A stretch of DNA of 64,000 nucleotides, from contig JAGTTO010000001.1 of NCBI GenBank assembly GCA_018223435.1, forward strand, positions 2,976,001 through 3,040,000, written 5' to 3'. The position numbers and the translations under genes are program-made. The notes below the pieces were generated by a model. It saw only the letters and a list, made by a program, of their open reading frames with translations, did no database searches and was not told the DNA's origin. This document shows positions 7,901-15,925 of this stretch, piece by piece. Within the stretch, counting starts at the first letter, position 1, and each line of letters begins with the position of its first letter. The DNA is from Lachnospiraceae bacterium Marseille-Q4251 (GTDB lineage Bacteria > Bacillota > Clostridia > Lachnospirales > Lachnospiraceae).

Positions 7901-10204
7901 ATGAAAAAGAGGAAAATTCGTAAAAAGAAACAGTGGAATGAGAACAGGAAAAGATGGATCTCCCTGAATTTTCTGGGATCCTATCTTTTGATCCTTCTGG
8001 CGCCGGCCATCGCGGTGGTAGCTGTGTACTGCACTGCCCAGAATGCCATGGTGGAAACCCAGAAGGAGCGGATCCAAAGCGCGGTCAACGAGGTGGGCGT
8101 CAGCTTTAACCGGGAGATCAAGGAAGCCCAGAATGCCGGCTATTATGTAGGCAAAGAGAAGCGGCTTTCCAGTTATCTGATGAAGGCCCGGCCGACGGAG
8201 AAAGAGCAGGAATTTTATTCCCTCTATACGATCTCGACCACTTATCCCAACTATGCCCTGACGAATCAGGCCATCAAGAACGTCTTCGTTCTGGTTTCGA
8301 ACAGCCGGTATCTCATGAAGATTCCCCAGGTCATCCCGCAGACGGAGATCGGGCGTGTGACTCTGGAGGGCTTTCCCTTTGGCAGTTATGAAGACTTTAT
8401 CGATTATTACAGTACGCAGAACCAGAGCCAGTCTGTCTTCTATTATGAGGATGAGAAAGGCCAGGCTTCGCTTCTTATGCCCTGCAAGGTGACTTATCCT
8501 TACTGTCCCTCCGGTGAGTGCGCGGTAGTGGTGCAGCTGGACTGGGGGCAGATCACGAAAATGCTCCGACCGGTTCTTGCCGGAAAAGAGGGGGTGGCAG
8601 CTCTTGTGGACGCGAACGGCCAGATCCTGGTCTGTGCGGAAAACTCCGGCAGAGGCAATCGCCTGATTTATGGAAGCAAAGAGGGCAGCATGGAAGACTT
8701 CATCGGGGATGTGGGCTGGAAAACAGGCAGCCTTGTGACCTGCGGCACCAGCCTTTCCTGTAATGGCTGGCAGATCGTCGCGGCAGTTCCCCGAAGCGTC
8801 CTCACAGCCCAGATCGGCACCACCCGCTATGTGACGGTGGTACTCTGTTTTGTGTCTGTTTTCATCGGAATGATCGTCTGCCTTTCCTACTGGTACCAGC
8901 GAAAAGGCATGGTGCAGGAATTTTTTGCCCTGAAAGAACGAATCGTTCAGGGAAAAACGATCCAGAAGGAAAAACTACGGTTCTGGGGAAGCTTTAACAG
9001 CTTCCTGACAGAGGTGGATCAGCTCCAGAATACTGTCGAGCAGCAGGAAAATATGCTCCGGGAAGATTTCGTGAGAAAAACGCTTTACGGAGGCTTTGAC
9101 TCGGAGAAGCAGCTGGAGGCGGAGGCGAAAAAAGCAGGCTTTCCGCTGAAAAAAGGCTTCTATTATGTGGTGGATATGCAGTTTGAGGATCCCTTGAGAA
9201 GCGGCGTGAACATAAGCCGCGAGGAGTTCAGCTCGATGCTCGATCAGCTGCTGGTCCAGTATATCGCCTGGAAATACTGGCGTTACTCGGTCAGTGAGCT
9301 TTCAGTGGTGCTGCTGATCTGGAGCCAGGAGGAGCTTCCGGCAGTGGAACTTAAGAAAGCGCTGGAAGAGATGAACTATGAGTTTTACAGCTGTCTGGAG
9401 GTCCAGAGCTATACAGGTATCAGCACGGCGGTGAGAGAGCCTCTGGAGATTGCGAGACAGTATGAGATCGCATCTCGGATCAGAGAGTTCGCCAGATACC
9501 GGGGAATCCGTGTTCCGGTGCTCCCGGGAGAGCTTCCGAGGGAGCAGGCGCTGGATCAGCCCCTCTTTATGACCATCGATATGGAGCTCAAACTGGTGAA
9601 ACAGATCCAGAGCGGCAGTGCAGAGCAGCTGGAAGAGCTCATCGAGCAGATCAAAAGCGTCTATTTCCGGCCCGGAAACAGCCAGTACACCTATCGCCAT
9701 ACCATAGAAATTCTGCGGGGCTGCCTGTTCCGCAGTATTCCGGCGGAGGCAGAAGACCCCGAGGCCAGAAGGATCCGGGAAGCGGCCCAGAAGGTTTACC
9801 TCGAGGAGCCGTTGTTTGACCTTCTCCGGGAGACCAGAGCCCTCTGCGCGAGTCTTCAGGAGAAAAAAGAAGAGGCGGCGGTGGATCTCGACCGAGAAAA
9901 AATTTCCGCCTACATCGAGGAGAACCTCGGAAATGCCTGGCTGAACTTAAGCGTTCTGGCAGAATGGCTGGAAGAACCGGAGAGAAAATTATATAATGAC
10001 TTCAAGTTATGCTTTGGCATGTCTTTCAGCAGCTATCTGGAACAGCGAAGGATGGCCAGAGCCTGCGAACTTTTAAAGGACGGCGTCGCCGTCAAGGAGA
10101 CCGCGGAGAAGGTCGGCTACTGCAGCGATTATTCGTTCCGAAGAGCCTTCAAACGCGTGGTGGGAATCCCGCCCAGCGATTTCCGTAAAATGCAGACTGT
10201 ATGA
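7901..10204 (+). CDS. Membrane-bound AraC-family sensor-regulator
   Basis: About 767 residues. A basic N-terminus leads into a membrane helix (about 23-45), then a roughly 260-residue extracellular sensor of Cache-like size, a second helix (about 305-325), a cytoplasmic linker, and a C-terminal two-helix-turn-helix AraC domain (last 100 residues, with KETAEKVGYCSDYSFRRAFK and GIPPSDFR). This architecture is common in Firmicutes beside polysaccharide ABC operons, where it senses a glycan outside the cell and activates the operon. ATG 7901 is preferred because GGGTGAG lies 7 nt upstream; the GTG at 7889 is the alternative. The ABC operon starts 230 bp downstream. Confidence 0.88.
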   Translation: MKKRKIRKKKQWNENRKRWISLNFLGSYLLILLAPAIAVVAVYCTAQNAMVETQKERIQSAVNEVGVSFNREIKEAQNAGYYVGKEKRLSSYLMKARPTEKEQEFYSLYTISTTYPNYALTNQAIKNVFVLVSNSRYLMKIPQVIPQTEIGRVTLEGFPFGSYEDFIDYYSTQNQSQSVFYYEDEKGQASLLMPCKVTYPYCPSGECAVVVQLDWGQITKMLRPVLAGKEGVAALVDANGQILVCAENSGRGNRLIYGSKEGSMEDFIGDVGWKTGSLVTCGTSLSCNGWQIVAAVPRSVLTAQIGTTRYVTVVLCFVSVFIGMIVCLSYWYQRKGMVQEFFALKERIVQGKTIQKEKLRFWGSFNSFLTEVDQLQNTVEQQENMLREDFVRKTLYGGFDSEKQLEAEAKKAGFPLKKGFYYVVDMQFEDPLRSGVNISREEFSSMLDQLLVQYIAWKYWRYSVSELSVVLLIWSQEELPAVELKKALEEMNYEFYSCLEVQSYTGISTAVREPLEIARQYEIASRIREFARYRGIRVPVLPGELPREQALDQPLFMTIDMELKLVKQIQSGSAEQLEELIEQIKSVYFRPGNSQYTYRHTIEILRGCLFRSIPAEAEDPEARRIREAAQKVYLEEPLFDLLRETRALCASLQEKKEEAAVDLDREKISAYIEENLGNAWLNLSVLAEWLEEPERKLYNDFKLCFGMSFSSYLEQRRMARACELLKDGVAVKETAEKVGYCSDYSFRRAFKRVVGIPPSDFRKMQTV

Positions 10205-10210
10205 AAATTT

Positions 10211-10246
10211 GGCAGCCCTCTGTGATCAGTGGGCTGTCTTTTTGTC
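10211..10246 (+). terminator. Terminator after AraC sensor gene
   Basis: CAGCCC at 10213-10218 pairs with GGGCTG at 10231-10236, followed by TCTTTTTG. The 190 bp up to the next ATG hold a small GTGCT/AGCAC hairpin and no convincing promoter match. Confidence 0.7.
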
Positions 10247-10436
10247 TAAAAGAACGGAAAACACCGGACAAAACCCTTGAAAACCGGGCGATTTGTAAAA
10301 ATGTATGCCCTTTTGGAAATGTGTATGTTGTAAAATTGCTGGGAAAAGTGCTAAACTTGGAGTGTAGTTAAGGCGTGCTGGATGAAAGCACACCGAAATT
10401 GGAGAAGAGAATCTATATGAAAAGGAGGAAGATTTT

Positions 10437-12188
10437 ATGAAGAAAAATCTTGCCAAAGCAACAGCCCTTCTGCTCACAGCCGGAATGCTCGGTGGCACTG
10501 GTATCACCGCAGCAGCTTCTGATGTAGAGCTGAATCCGGGTGGAACCTATCCGGTAGTGAAAGACGGAACCCTTGAGTTCGACTGCTTTACCATGTCCAT
10601 GCCGAACGTTGAGGACCTCCAGACCAACGATTTCACCAAATATATGGAAGAGAAGACCGGTATCAAAATGAACTTCCTGACCGGCGGCCGTGACGACTGG
10701 AGCGACAAACTGAACCTGATGCTGCAGTCCAACGATTACCCGGATGTGATCCTGGGCGTATCTCCGGACCTTGCAAAATATGGTGTAAAAGAGGGAATGA
10801 TTATTTCTCTTGATGACTATCTGACAGAGGAGAATGTTCCGAACTACTTAAAGATGATGGAGCCCTATGGTCTGGATATGACCAAAGAGGCTGACGGAAA
10901 AATCTACTCCCTGGCTGACATCAATGTCTGCTATCACTGCCAGTACGGCAGAAAAATGTGGGTAAATAAACGTTACCTCGATGAGATGGGCGTTGATATC
11001 CCGACTACCACAGACGAGTTCTACGATGTATGCCAGAAATTCCTGGAGTACAAACCCAATGGCGTAGCTATTGGCGGCGCTGCTCAGGGATGGTACAGCC
11101 GTATGCAGGACTGGCTGATCGATGCATTCGTTCTGATGCCGAATACTTCTTATACCACCAGCCAGAAAGATACCATCGCACTGAATACCGACACCAACGA
11201 GATCGAGTGCGTAGCAACGGATGACCGTTACAAAGAAGCAATGAAATGGATCAAGAGCCTCTACGATCTGGGCGCTATCTATGATGGTGACTTCACTCAG
11301 ACCGGTGAGCAGCTGAAGACTCTGGTTAACCAGGCTGATGAGCCGGTTCTGTTCTTCACCGCTGGTACCATTTCTGATATGATCGATGCAACCAGCAACC
11401 CGGATTTCTACAAAGACTATGAGTGCATGGCTCCGATCGCAGGACCGGATGGAACCAGAATTGCATTCCAGACTCCGAACCCGGGCGTAAACAGCGGCGC
11501 ATTCTGCATCACCGACAAATGTGAGAACCCGGAAGCAGCTCTTCGCTGGATCGATTTCTTCTACAGCGAGATCGGCGACCTCTGCTCTCAGTACGGTGCT
11601 GACGAAGGAACTGACTGGGTACTGAATCCGGAAGGAAAAGTAGGTCTGGACGGACAGCCCGCAAAATATGAAGTTCTGAACCTTTACAGCGCAGAGACCC
11701 AGAACCATGACTGGCAGGATATCGGTATCCGTGTAGCTCCGGCTGACTATCGTCTTGGCCAGGCTGTAGATCCGGATGTAGATGTTCACAGTACAGCAGG
11801 ACTTGAGAAACTCCTCTATGATGCAAGTGCTGAGCTCTATGCTCCGTATGCAGGAACCAGCAACATCAAACTTTTCGATGAGATGAAACTTACCGATGAA
11901 GAGTCCACCAACATCTCTGTTATCGCAGTAGAAGTTGCTGATATCATCGAGAGTGATTCCGTAGCATTCATGACCGGTGCAAAAGACATCGATTCTGAGT
12001 GGGACAGCTTCAAAGATTCTCTTGACAAAGCAGGTCTGCAGGATCTGATCGCTGTATACCAGGAAGCTTACGCTCGTTCCAGCGAGGGTGGCGAGACTGA
12101 AGCAACCACTGAGGCAGCAGCAGAGACTGAGGCAGCAACAGAGGCAGCTGAAACCACAGCAGAGACCGAGACTGAGACCGCAGCATAA
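10437..12188 (+). CDS. Extracellular sugar-binding protein of ABC importer (LplA-type)
   Basis: The 583-residue protein has a signal peptide (MKKNLAKATALLLTAG, probable cleavage after ITAAA) and a family 1-type solute-binding fold, with the long C-terminal half typical of LplA-like polysaccharide binders. There is no lipobox cysteine: the equivalent region reads GGTGITAAAS. The last 34 residues are almost only Glu, Thr and Ala. AGGAGG lies upstream of the ATG. Two permease genes follow after a structured 275-bp gap, and no ATPase gene is present, as is usual for importers sharing a common MsmX-like ATPase. The bound sugar cannot be told from sequence. Confidence 0.9.
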   Translation: MKKNLAKATALLLTAGMLGGTGITAAASDVELNPGGTYPVVKDGTLEFDCFTMSMPNVEDLQTNDFTKYMEEKTGIKMNFLTGGRDDWSDKLNLMLQSNDYPDVILGVSPDLAKYGVKEGMIISLDDYLTEENVPNYLKMMEPYGLDMTKEADGKIYSLADINVCYHCQYGRKMWVNKRYLDEMGVDIPTTTDEFYDVCQKFLEYKPNGVAIGGAAQGWYSRMQDWLIDAFVLMPNTSYTTSQKDTIALNTDTNEIECVATDDRYKEAMKWIKSLYDLGAIYDGDFTQTGEQLKTLVNQADEPVLFFTAGTISDMIDATSNPDFYKDYECMAPIAGPDGTRIAFQTPNPGVNSGAFCITDKCENPEAALRWIDFFYSEIGDLCSQYGADEGTDWVLNPEGKVGLDGQPAKYEVLNLYSAETQNHDWQDIGIRVAPADYRLGQAVDPDVDVHSTAGLEKLLYDASAELYAPYAGTSNIKLFDEMKLTDEESTNISVIAVEVADIIESDSVAFMTGAKDIDSEWDSFKDSLDKAGLQDLIAVYQEAYARSSEGGETEATTEAAAETEAATEAAETTAETETETAA

Positions 12189-12224
12189 TCGGAAGAACGT
12201 CTGAAAGATATAAGAAAAAGGAGA

Positions 12225-12257
12225 GGAGCTGCCGTTTTCAGCGGCGGCTCCTTTCTT
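12225..12257 (+). terminator. Attenuator-like terminator between binding protein and permease genes
   Basis: GGAGCTGCCG (12225-12234) pairs with CGGCGGCTCC (12242-12251) with one G-U, followed by TTTCTT. It would let more binding-protein mRNA than permease mRNA be made. Confidence 0.75.
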
Positions 12258-12280
12258 ACATAAGAAGGCCAGCCACAACA

Positions 12281-12372
12281 GTCCCGTCAAGTGGCTGAGC
12301 GACGGACAAGATTCTGGCTGGCCGGGATCAATCATGTGGGGATTTGTCCCTTGCTCAGACATTTGACGGGGA
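12281..12372. repeat. Long imperfect inverted repeat in operon leader region
   Basis: Bases 12281-12311 and 12342-12372 form a roughly 30-bp stem. It has only about two mismatches, and several further non-identities are G-U pairs. It encloses a GC-rich loop. An overlapping shorter pair, GGCCAGCC near 12268 with GGCTGGCC near 12315, suggests an alternative fold. It lies between the attenuator and the first permease gene. Confidence 0.7.
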
Positions 12373-12462
12373 GCAGGCGGAGGCTGTGCAGAAGAAAAAA
12401 CGCACAGGAACCGCGTACTTCGGAAGAATGATTTATCAGAGTAAGAATAGGAGGATGCTCGG

Positions 12463-13392
12463 ATGGGTAAACAGAAAATTTACAATCCTGATCCAAAAAA
12501 TAGAATTAAAAGCAATAACTGGCAGTTCTGGGCAATTATCGCTCTGCCGGTGATTTATGCAGTGGTATTTGCATACATTCCCATGGCTGGAATTCTCATC
12601 GCTTTTGAAGACTACAGCCCCCGTGGAGGAATCTTCGGAAGCGACTGGGTGGGCCTGAAATGGTTCCAGCAGTTCCTGACTTCCACCTCAAGTGTCAGAG
12701 TCATCAAGAATACCTTAATCCTTGGTGTATATTCCCTGATTGTAAACTTCCCGCTTCCGATTCTTCTGGCCATCGGCCTGAATGAGCTGAGAAGTGTCAA
12801 ATACCGGAAATTTATCCAGATGGTTACATATGCACCGTACTTCATCTCCATCGTTGTCATGGTTGGTATGATGATGCAGATGATGGACCTTCGTACCGGT
12901 ATCATCAACGTTCTTCTCCAGAAGATCGGCTGCGATCCGGTAAACTTCTTTGGTAATGTCAAGCTGTTCCGTCACGTCTATGTATGGAGCGGCCTGTGGC
13001 AGACAGCCGGTTATTCCTCTGTTATCTACATTGCAGCCCTGTCCGGTGTAAGCCCGGAGCTTCAGGAGGCAGCAATTGTGGACGGCGCTTCCCGTGTTCA
13101 GAGAATCTGGCATGTGGATATCCCGGCCATCCTTCCCACCGTTATCACCATGCTGATCTTCAACTGTGCAAGCGTTGTAAGCATTGGTTTTGATAAGGTT
13201 TACCTGATGCAGAACAGCCAGAACAGCAATGTTTCCGAGGTTATTTCCACCTTTGTTTATAAGATCGGTATGGTAAACTCCAACTTCGGATTTTCCACCG
13301 CTGCCGGCCTGTTCCAGTCCATCGTATCATTCGTCCTGCTGGTTGCTGTAAATAAGATCTGTAAAAAAGTAACAGAGACCAGTTTGTGGTAA
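12463..13392 (+). CDS. ABC importer permease, LplB-type
   Basis: The 309-residue membrane protein has six expected helices. The EAA loop (ELQEAAIVDGASRVQRIW, about residue 203) docks with the ATPase. The N-terminal MAGILIAFEDYSPRGG segment is typical of LplB/polysaccharide permeases. AGGAGG precedes the ATG. It forms the transmembrane heterodimer with the product of 13405. Confidence 0.92.
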   Translation: MGKQKIYNPDPKNRIKSNNWQFWAIIALPVIYAVVFAYIPMAGILIAFEDYSPRGGIFGSDWVGLKWFQQFLTSTSSVRVIKNTLILGVYSLIVNFPLPILLAIGLNELRSVKYRKFIQMVTYAPYFISIVVMVGMMMQMMDLRTGIINVLLQKIGCDPVNFFGNVKLFRHVYVWSGLWQTAGYSSVIYIAALSGVSPELQEAAIVDGASRVQRIWHVDIPAILPTVITMLIFNCASVVSIGFDKVYLMQNSQNSNVSEVISTFVYKIGMVNSNFGFSTAAGLFQSIVSFVLLVAVNKICKKVTETSLW

Positions 13393-13404
13393 GGAGGGGT
13401 AAGA

Positions 13405-14307
13405 ATGAATCATCAGCTTAAATTCAAAAACATGCGCACAGGCGATAAAGTCTTTGATATCGTGAACTATACCCTGTTAACCCTTATCATGGTTATCGTC
13501 CTTTACCCGGTGCTTTATATCGTAGCGGCATCCTTCTCAGATCCCCAGGCCGTTGTCAGTGGCGAGGTTTTCATCCTTCCGGTGCGTCCGACCCTTCGCG
13601 GATATGAGGCCGTATTTAAAAACAAAAAGATTCTCACCGGTTTTGCAAACTCTGTATATTATCTGGTAGTGGGCACTCTGCTGAATCTGGTAATGACCAT
13701 GCTCTGTGCTTATCCGCTTTCCAGAAAAGAGTTTCGTGCCAGAGGCGGAATTGCCATGTTCTTCGTATTTACCATGTATTTCAGCGGCGGACTGGTACCG
13801 TCTTACATCCTGGTAAACAGCCTGCATCTGACCAACACCCGCTGGGCAATGATCATCCCGTCAGCAATGTCTACCTATAATATGATCATCTGCCGTACCT
13901 ACATGACCAACAGCATCCCGGATGAGATGTACGAGGCAGCCCAGATCGACGGCTGTACTCCCTGGAAATATTTCCTGAGTATTGTGACCCCGCTGTGCAA
14001 ACCGATTCTTGCGGTTCTGACCCTGTATTACGGTGTTGCAAAATGGAACGACTACTATACAGCTATGATCTATTTAAGAGACGATACCCTGATGCCTCTG
14101 ACCATCGTCATGAAAGAGATCCTGATCCAGAACAAGATCGATATGACTCAGATCGGAAACGCCTCCAACCTGGCGAAACTGCAGGGTATGTCCGAACTTC
14201 TGAAATACTCTACGATTGTTGTGGCCTCCGTTCCGGTTATGCTCCTGTATCCGCTGGTACAGAAGCACCTCGTAAAAGGTGTTATGATCGGAGCTGTCAA
14301 GGGTTAA
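13405..14307 (+). CDS. ABC importer permease, LplC/YtcP-type
   Basis: The 300-residue second permease has the EAA loop EAAQIDGCTPWKYF at about residue 178 and the family ending KGVMIGAVKG. It starts 12 bp after the first permease, with AAGGAGG in the gap. It completes the import operon (binding protein plus two permeases) with no ATPase encoded nearby. Confidence 0.92.
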   Translation: MNHQLKFKNMRTGDKVFDIVNYTLLTLIMVIVLYPVLYIVAASFSDPQAVVSGEVFILPVRPTLRGYEAVFKNKKILTGFANSVYYLVVGTLLNLVMTMLCAYPLSRKEFRARGGIAMFFVFTMYFSGGLVPSYILVNSLHLTNTRWAMIIPSAMSTYNMIICRTYMTNSIPDEMYEAAQIDGCTPWKYFLSIVTPLCKPILAVLTLYYGVAKWNDYYTAMIYLRDDTLMPLTIVMKEILIQNKIDMTQIGNASNLAKLQGMSELLKYSTIVVASVPVMLLYPLVQKHLVKGVMIGAVKG

Positions 14308-14315
14308 AAAACACC

Positions 14316-14345
14316 TTGACAGACAGCTTTTCCCGTGTCTATAAT
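14316..14345 (+). promoter_or_regulatory. Consensus promoter of riboswitch-controlled transcript
   Basis: TTGACA at 14316-14321 and TATAAT at 14340-14345 with an 18-bp spacer. It starts only 9 bp after the permease stop and drives the Mn2+ riboswitch leader. Confidence 0.85.
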
Positions 14346-14354
14346 GAGCTTATC

Positions 14355-14490
14355 AGTGAAAGGGAGTAGCTGCCATTACGAATGGATTTCCCCGCGTCAG
14401 TACGATCGCCCTCCGGCGGTCCGCAGGAAATTGAAATAGCGAGACTTTTACCGTAGCGTTTTTATGCGCTGCGGTAAAAGTCTTTTTTTA
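14355..14490 (+). ncRNA. yybP-ykoY manganese riboswitch with terminator
   Basis: The leader has the two conserved strands of the yybP-ykoY class: AAAGGGAGTAGC (14359-14370) and AGCGAGACTTTTACC (14438-14452). The 5' AAAG can pair with CTTT of the second strand to form P1. The same CTTTTACC also belongs to a 16-bp terminator stem (14443-14458 with 14467-14482) followed by seven Ts. The two folds exclude each other. Mn2+ binding should therefore hold P1, block the terminator and switch the gene on, as known for this class. Confidence 0.9.
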
Positions 14491-14518
14491 TGGCAGCTCC
14501 CGAAAAGGAGGAAAACAT

Positions 14519-15655
14519 ATGGAATTTCTGGTGGAAGGCCTGCGGGCCGTGACCTGGCAGCAGGTCGTTATGTATCTGGTGGGTTTTGTTCTCATTTATC
14601 TGGCGATCAAAAAGGAATACGAGCCCTCGCTGCTCCTGCCGATGGGCTTTGGAGCGATCCTTGTAAACTTACCCTTCTCAGGTGTGCTGGATCAGACGTT
14701 GCAGGGTGGTATCCAGTCGAATGGAATTATTCAATGGCTGTTCCATACGGGAATCGAGGCCTCGGAAGCGATGCCGATCCTGCTGTTTATCGGCATCGGA
14801 GCCATGATCGATTTCGGGCCGCTGCTCACTAATCCGCTGATGTTTCTCTTTGGAGCGGGAGCCCAGTTCGGTATCTTCGCGGCGATCCTTCTGGCGGCAG
14901 CCCTGGGGTTTGATCTGAAAGACGCAGTTTCAATTGGCATCATCGGAGCGGCAGATGGTCCGACCTCCCTTCTGGTGTCCCAGGTTCTGGGTTCCAGGTA
15001 TATCGGAGCCATCGCGGTGGCGGCCTACTCTTACATGGCCCTCGTACCGATCGTCCAACCCTTTGCGATCCGCCTTGTCACGACGAAAAAAGAGCGGCAG
15101 ATTCATATGGAGTACCATCCCGGCTCTGTCACGAAAACCATGCGGATTCTTTTTCCGATCATTGTGACCATGGTGGTGGGCTTCGTGTCTCCCCAGTCGG
15201 TGGCCCTCATAGGTTTCCTGATGTTTGGAAATCTGATCCGGGAATGCGGCGTCCTTCACACGATGTCGGAGACGGCCCAGAACACGCTGGCAAACCTGAT
15301 TACAGTCCTTCTTGGCATCACGGTTTCCTTCAGCATGCGGGCGGAAGCTTTTGTCACCGTTGATACGCTGATGATCCTGGCCATCGGCCTCTTTGCCTTT
15401 GTCATGGACACGATCGGCGGCGTGCTTCTGGCGAAATTCATGAATCTTTTCCTGAAAAAGAAGATCAACCCCATGATTGGCGGATCCGGAATTTCCGCGT
15501 TCCCGATGTCCTCCCGGGTCATCCAGAAGATGGCGATGGAGGAGGACCCGACCAATGTCATTCTGATGCATGCGGCAGGAGCCAACGTTTCCGGGCAGAT
15601 CGCTTCCGTCATCGCGGGCGGTCTGGTCATCAATCTGGTAAGTCGTTTCTTATAA
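14519..15655 (+). CDS. Na+-translocating decarboxylase beta subunit-like membrane protein (OadB/GcdB family)
   Basis: The 378-residue polytopic membrane protein is of usual length for the family. The family ion-site motifs are present: IIGAADGPTS with Asp146 (counterpart of the sodium-site Asp in OadB), GGSGISAFPMSSRV, and MHAAGANVSGQIAS. OadB-type subunits normally couple decarboxylation of biotin-bound carboxylate to Na+ export. Here no carboxyltransferase alpha subunit or biotin carrier gene is adjacent, and the gene is behind a Mn2+ riboswitch. AAAAGGAGG precedes the ATG. Function may be ion transport independent of decarboxylation; that is inference. Confidence 0.88.
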   Translation: MEFLVEGLRAVTWQQVVMYLVGFVLIYLAIKKEYEPSLLLPMGFGAILVNLPFSGVLDQTLQGGIQSNGIIQWLFHTGIEASEAMPILLFIGIGAMIDFGPLLTNPLMFLFGAGAQFGIFAAILLAAALGFDLKDAVSIGIIGAADGPTSLLVSQVLGSRYIGAIAVAAYSYMALVPIVQPFAIRLVTTKKERQIHMEYHPGSVTKTMRILFPIIVTMVVGFVSPQSVALIGFLMFGNLIRECGVLHTMSETAQNTLANLITVLLGITVSFSMRAEAFVTVDTLMILAIGLFAFVMDTIGGVLLAKFMNLFLKKKINPMIGGSGISAFPMSSRVIQKMAMEEDPTNVILMHAAGANVSGQIASVIAGGLVINLVSRFL

Positions 15656-15671
15656 AAAAGGAGGTTTTCAT

Positions 15672-15797
15672 ATGAATACATCAAATATTCTCGCGGCCCT
15701 GGAGATCATGGGAAAAGGAATGGAAGGTATTTTTGTCACGATTCTGATCATTATGGTCTGTGTCTGGCTGATGGGTAAGATTGGAAAAAACAAGTAA
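15672..15797 (+). CDS. 41-residue single-span membrane peptide, OadG-like position
   Basis: A short ORF with AAAAGGAGG upstream encodes 41 residues. A single hydrophobic helix (VTILIIMVCVWLMG) is followed by a basic tail. It starts 16 bp after the OadB-like gene and before the terminator, the place where a gamma (OadG-like) subunit is expected, though it is shorter than usual. It is probably a small partner subunit of the OadB-like protein. Confidence 0.75.
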   Translation: MNTSNILAALEIMGKGMEGIFVTILIIMVCVWLMGKIGKNK

Positions 15798-15814
15798 GAT
15801 AGGAAATTTGCATG

Positions 15815-15852
15815 AAATCCCGGGTCATGTAAAAATGATTCGGGATTTTTTT
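15815..15852 (+). terminator. Terminator of OadB-like operon
   Basis: AAATCCCG (15815-15822) pairs with CGGGATTT (15841-15848) and leads into a T run. Confidence 0.85.
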
Positions 15853-15860
15853 ATATTTGG

Positions 15861-15888
15861 TTGACTTTTTTTAAAAAAGTTTTATAAT
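15861..15888 (+). promoter_or_regulatory. Promoter of ABC exporter operon
   Basis: TTGACT at 15861-15866, a 16-bp spacer and TATAAT at 15883-15888. The first ATG after it (15887) lies inside the -10 box and cannot be the start. Confidence 0.8.
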
Positions 15889-15925
15889 GTTTGGTGACGA
15901 ACAATTTAACAGGAGAGGAGAAACT

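Noticed and set aside
10848..12362. A 504-codon open frame on the minus strand opposite the binding-protein gene
   Set aside because: It is antisense to a clear signal-peptide-bearing binding protein with a strong ribosome-binding site, has no recognisable domain, and arises from codon bias.
15887..15925. An upstream in-frame ATG for the first ABC exporter subunit
   Set aside because: It falls inside the TATAAT box, so it is not transcribed; ATG 15926 has AGGAGAGGAG upstream.
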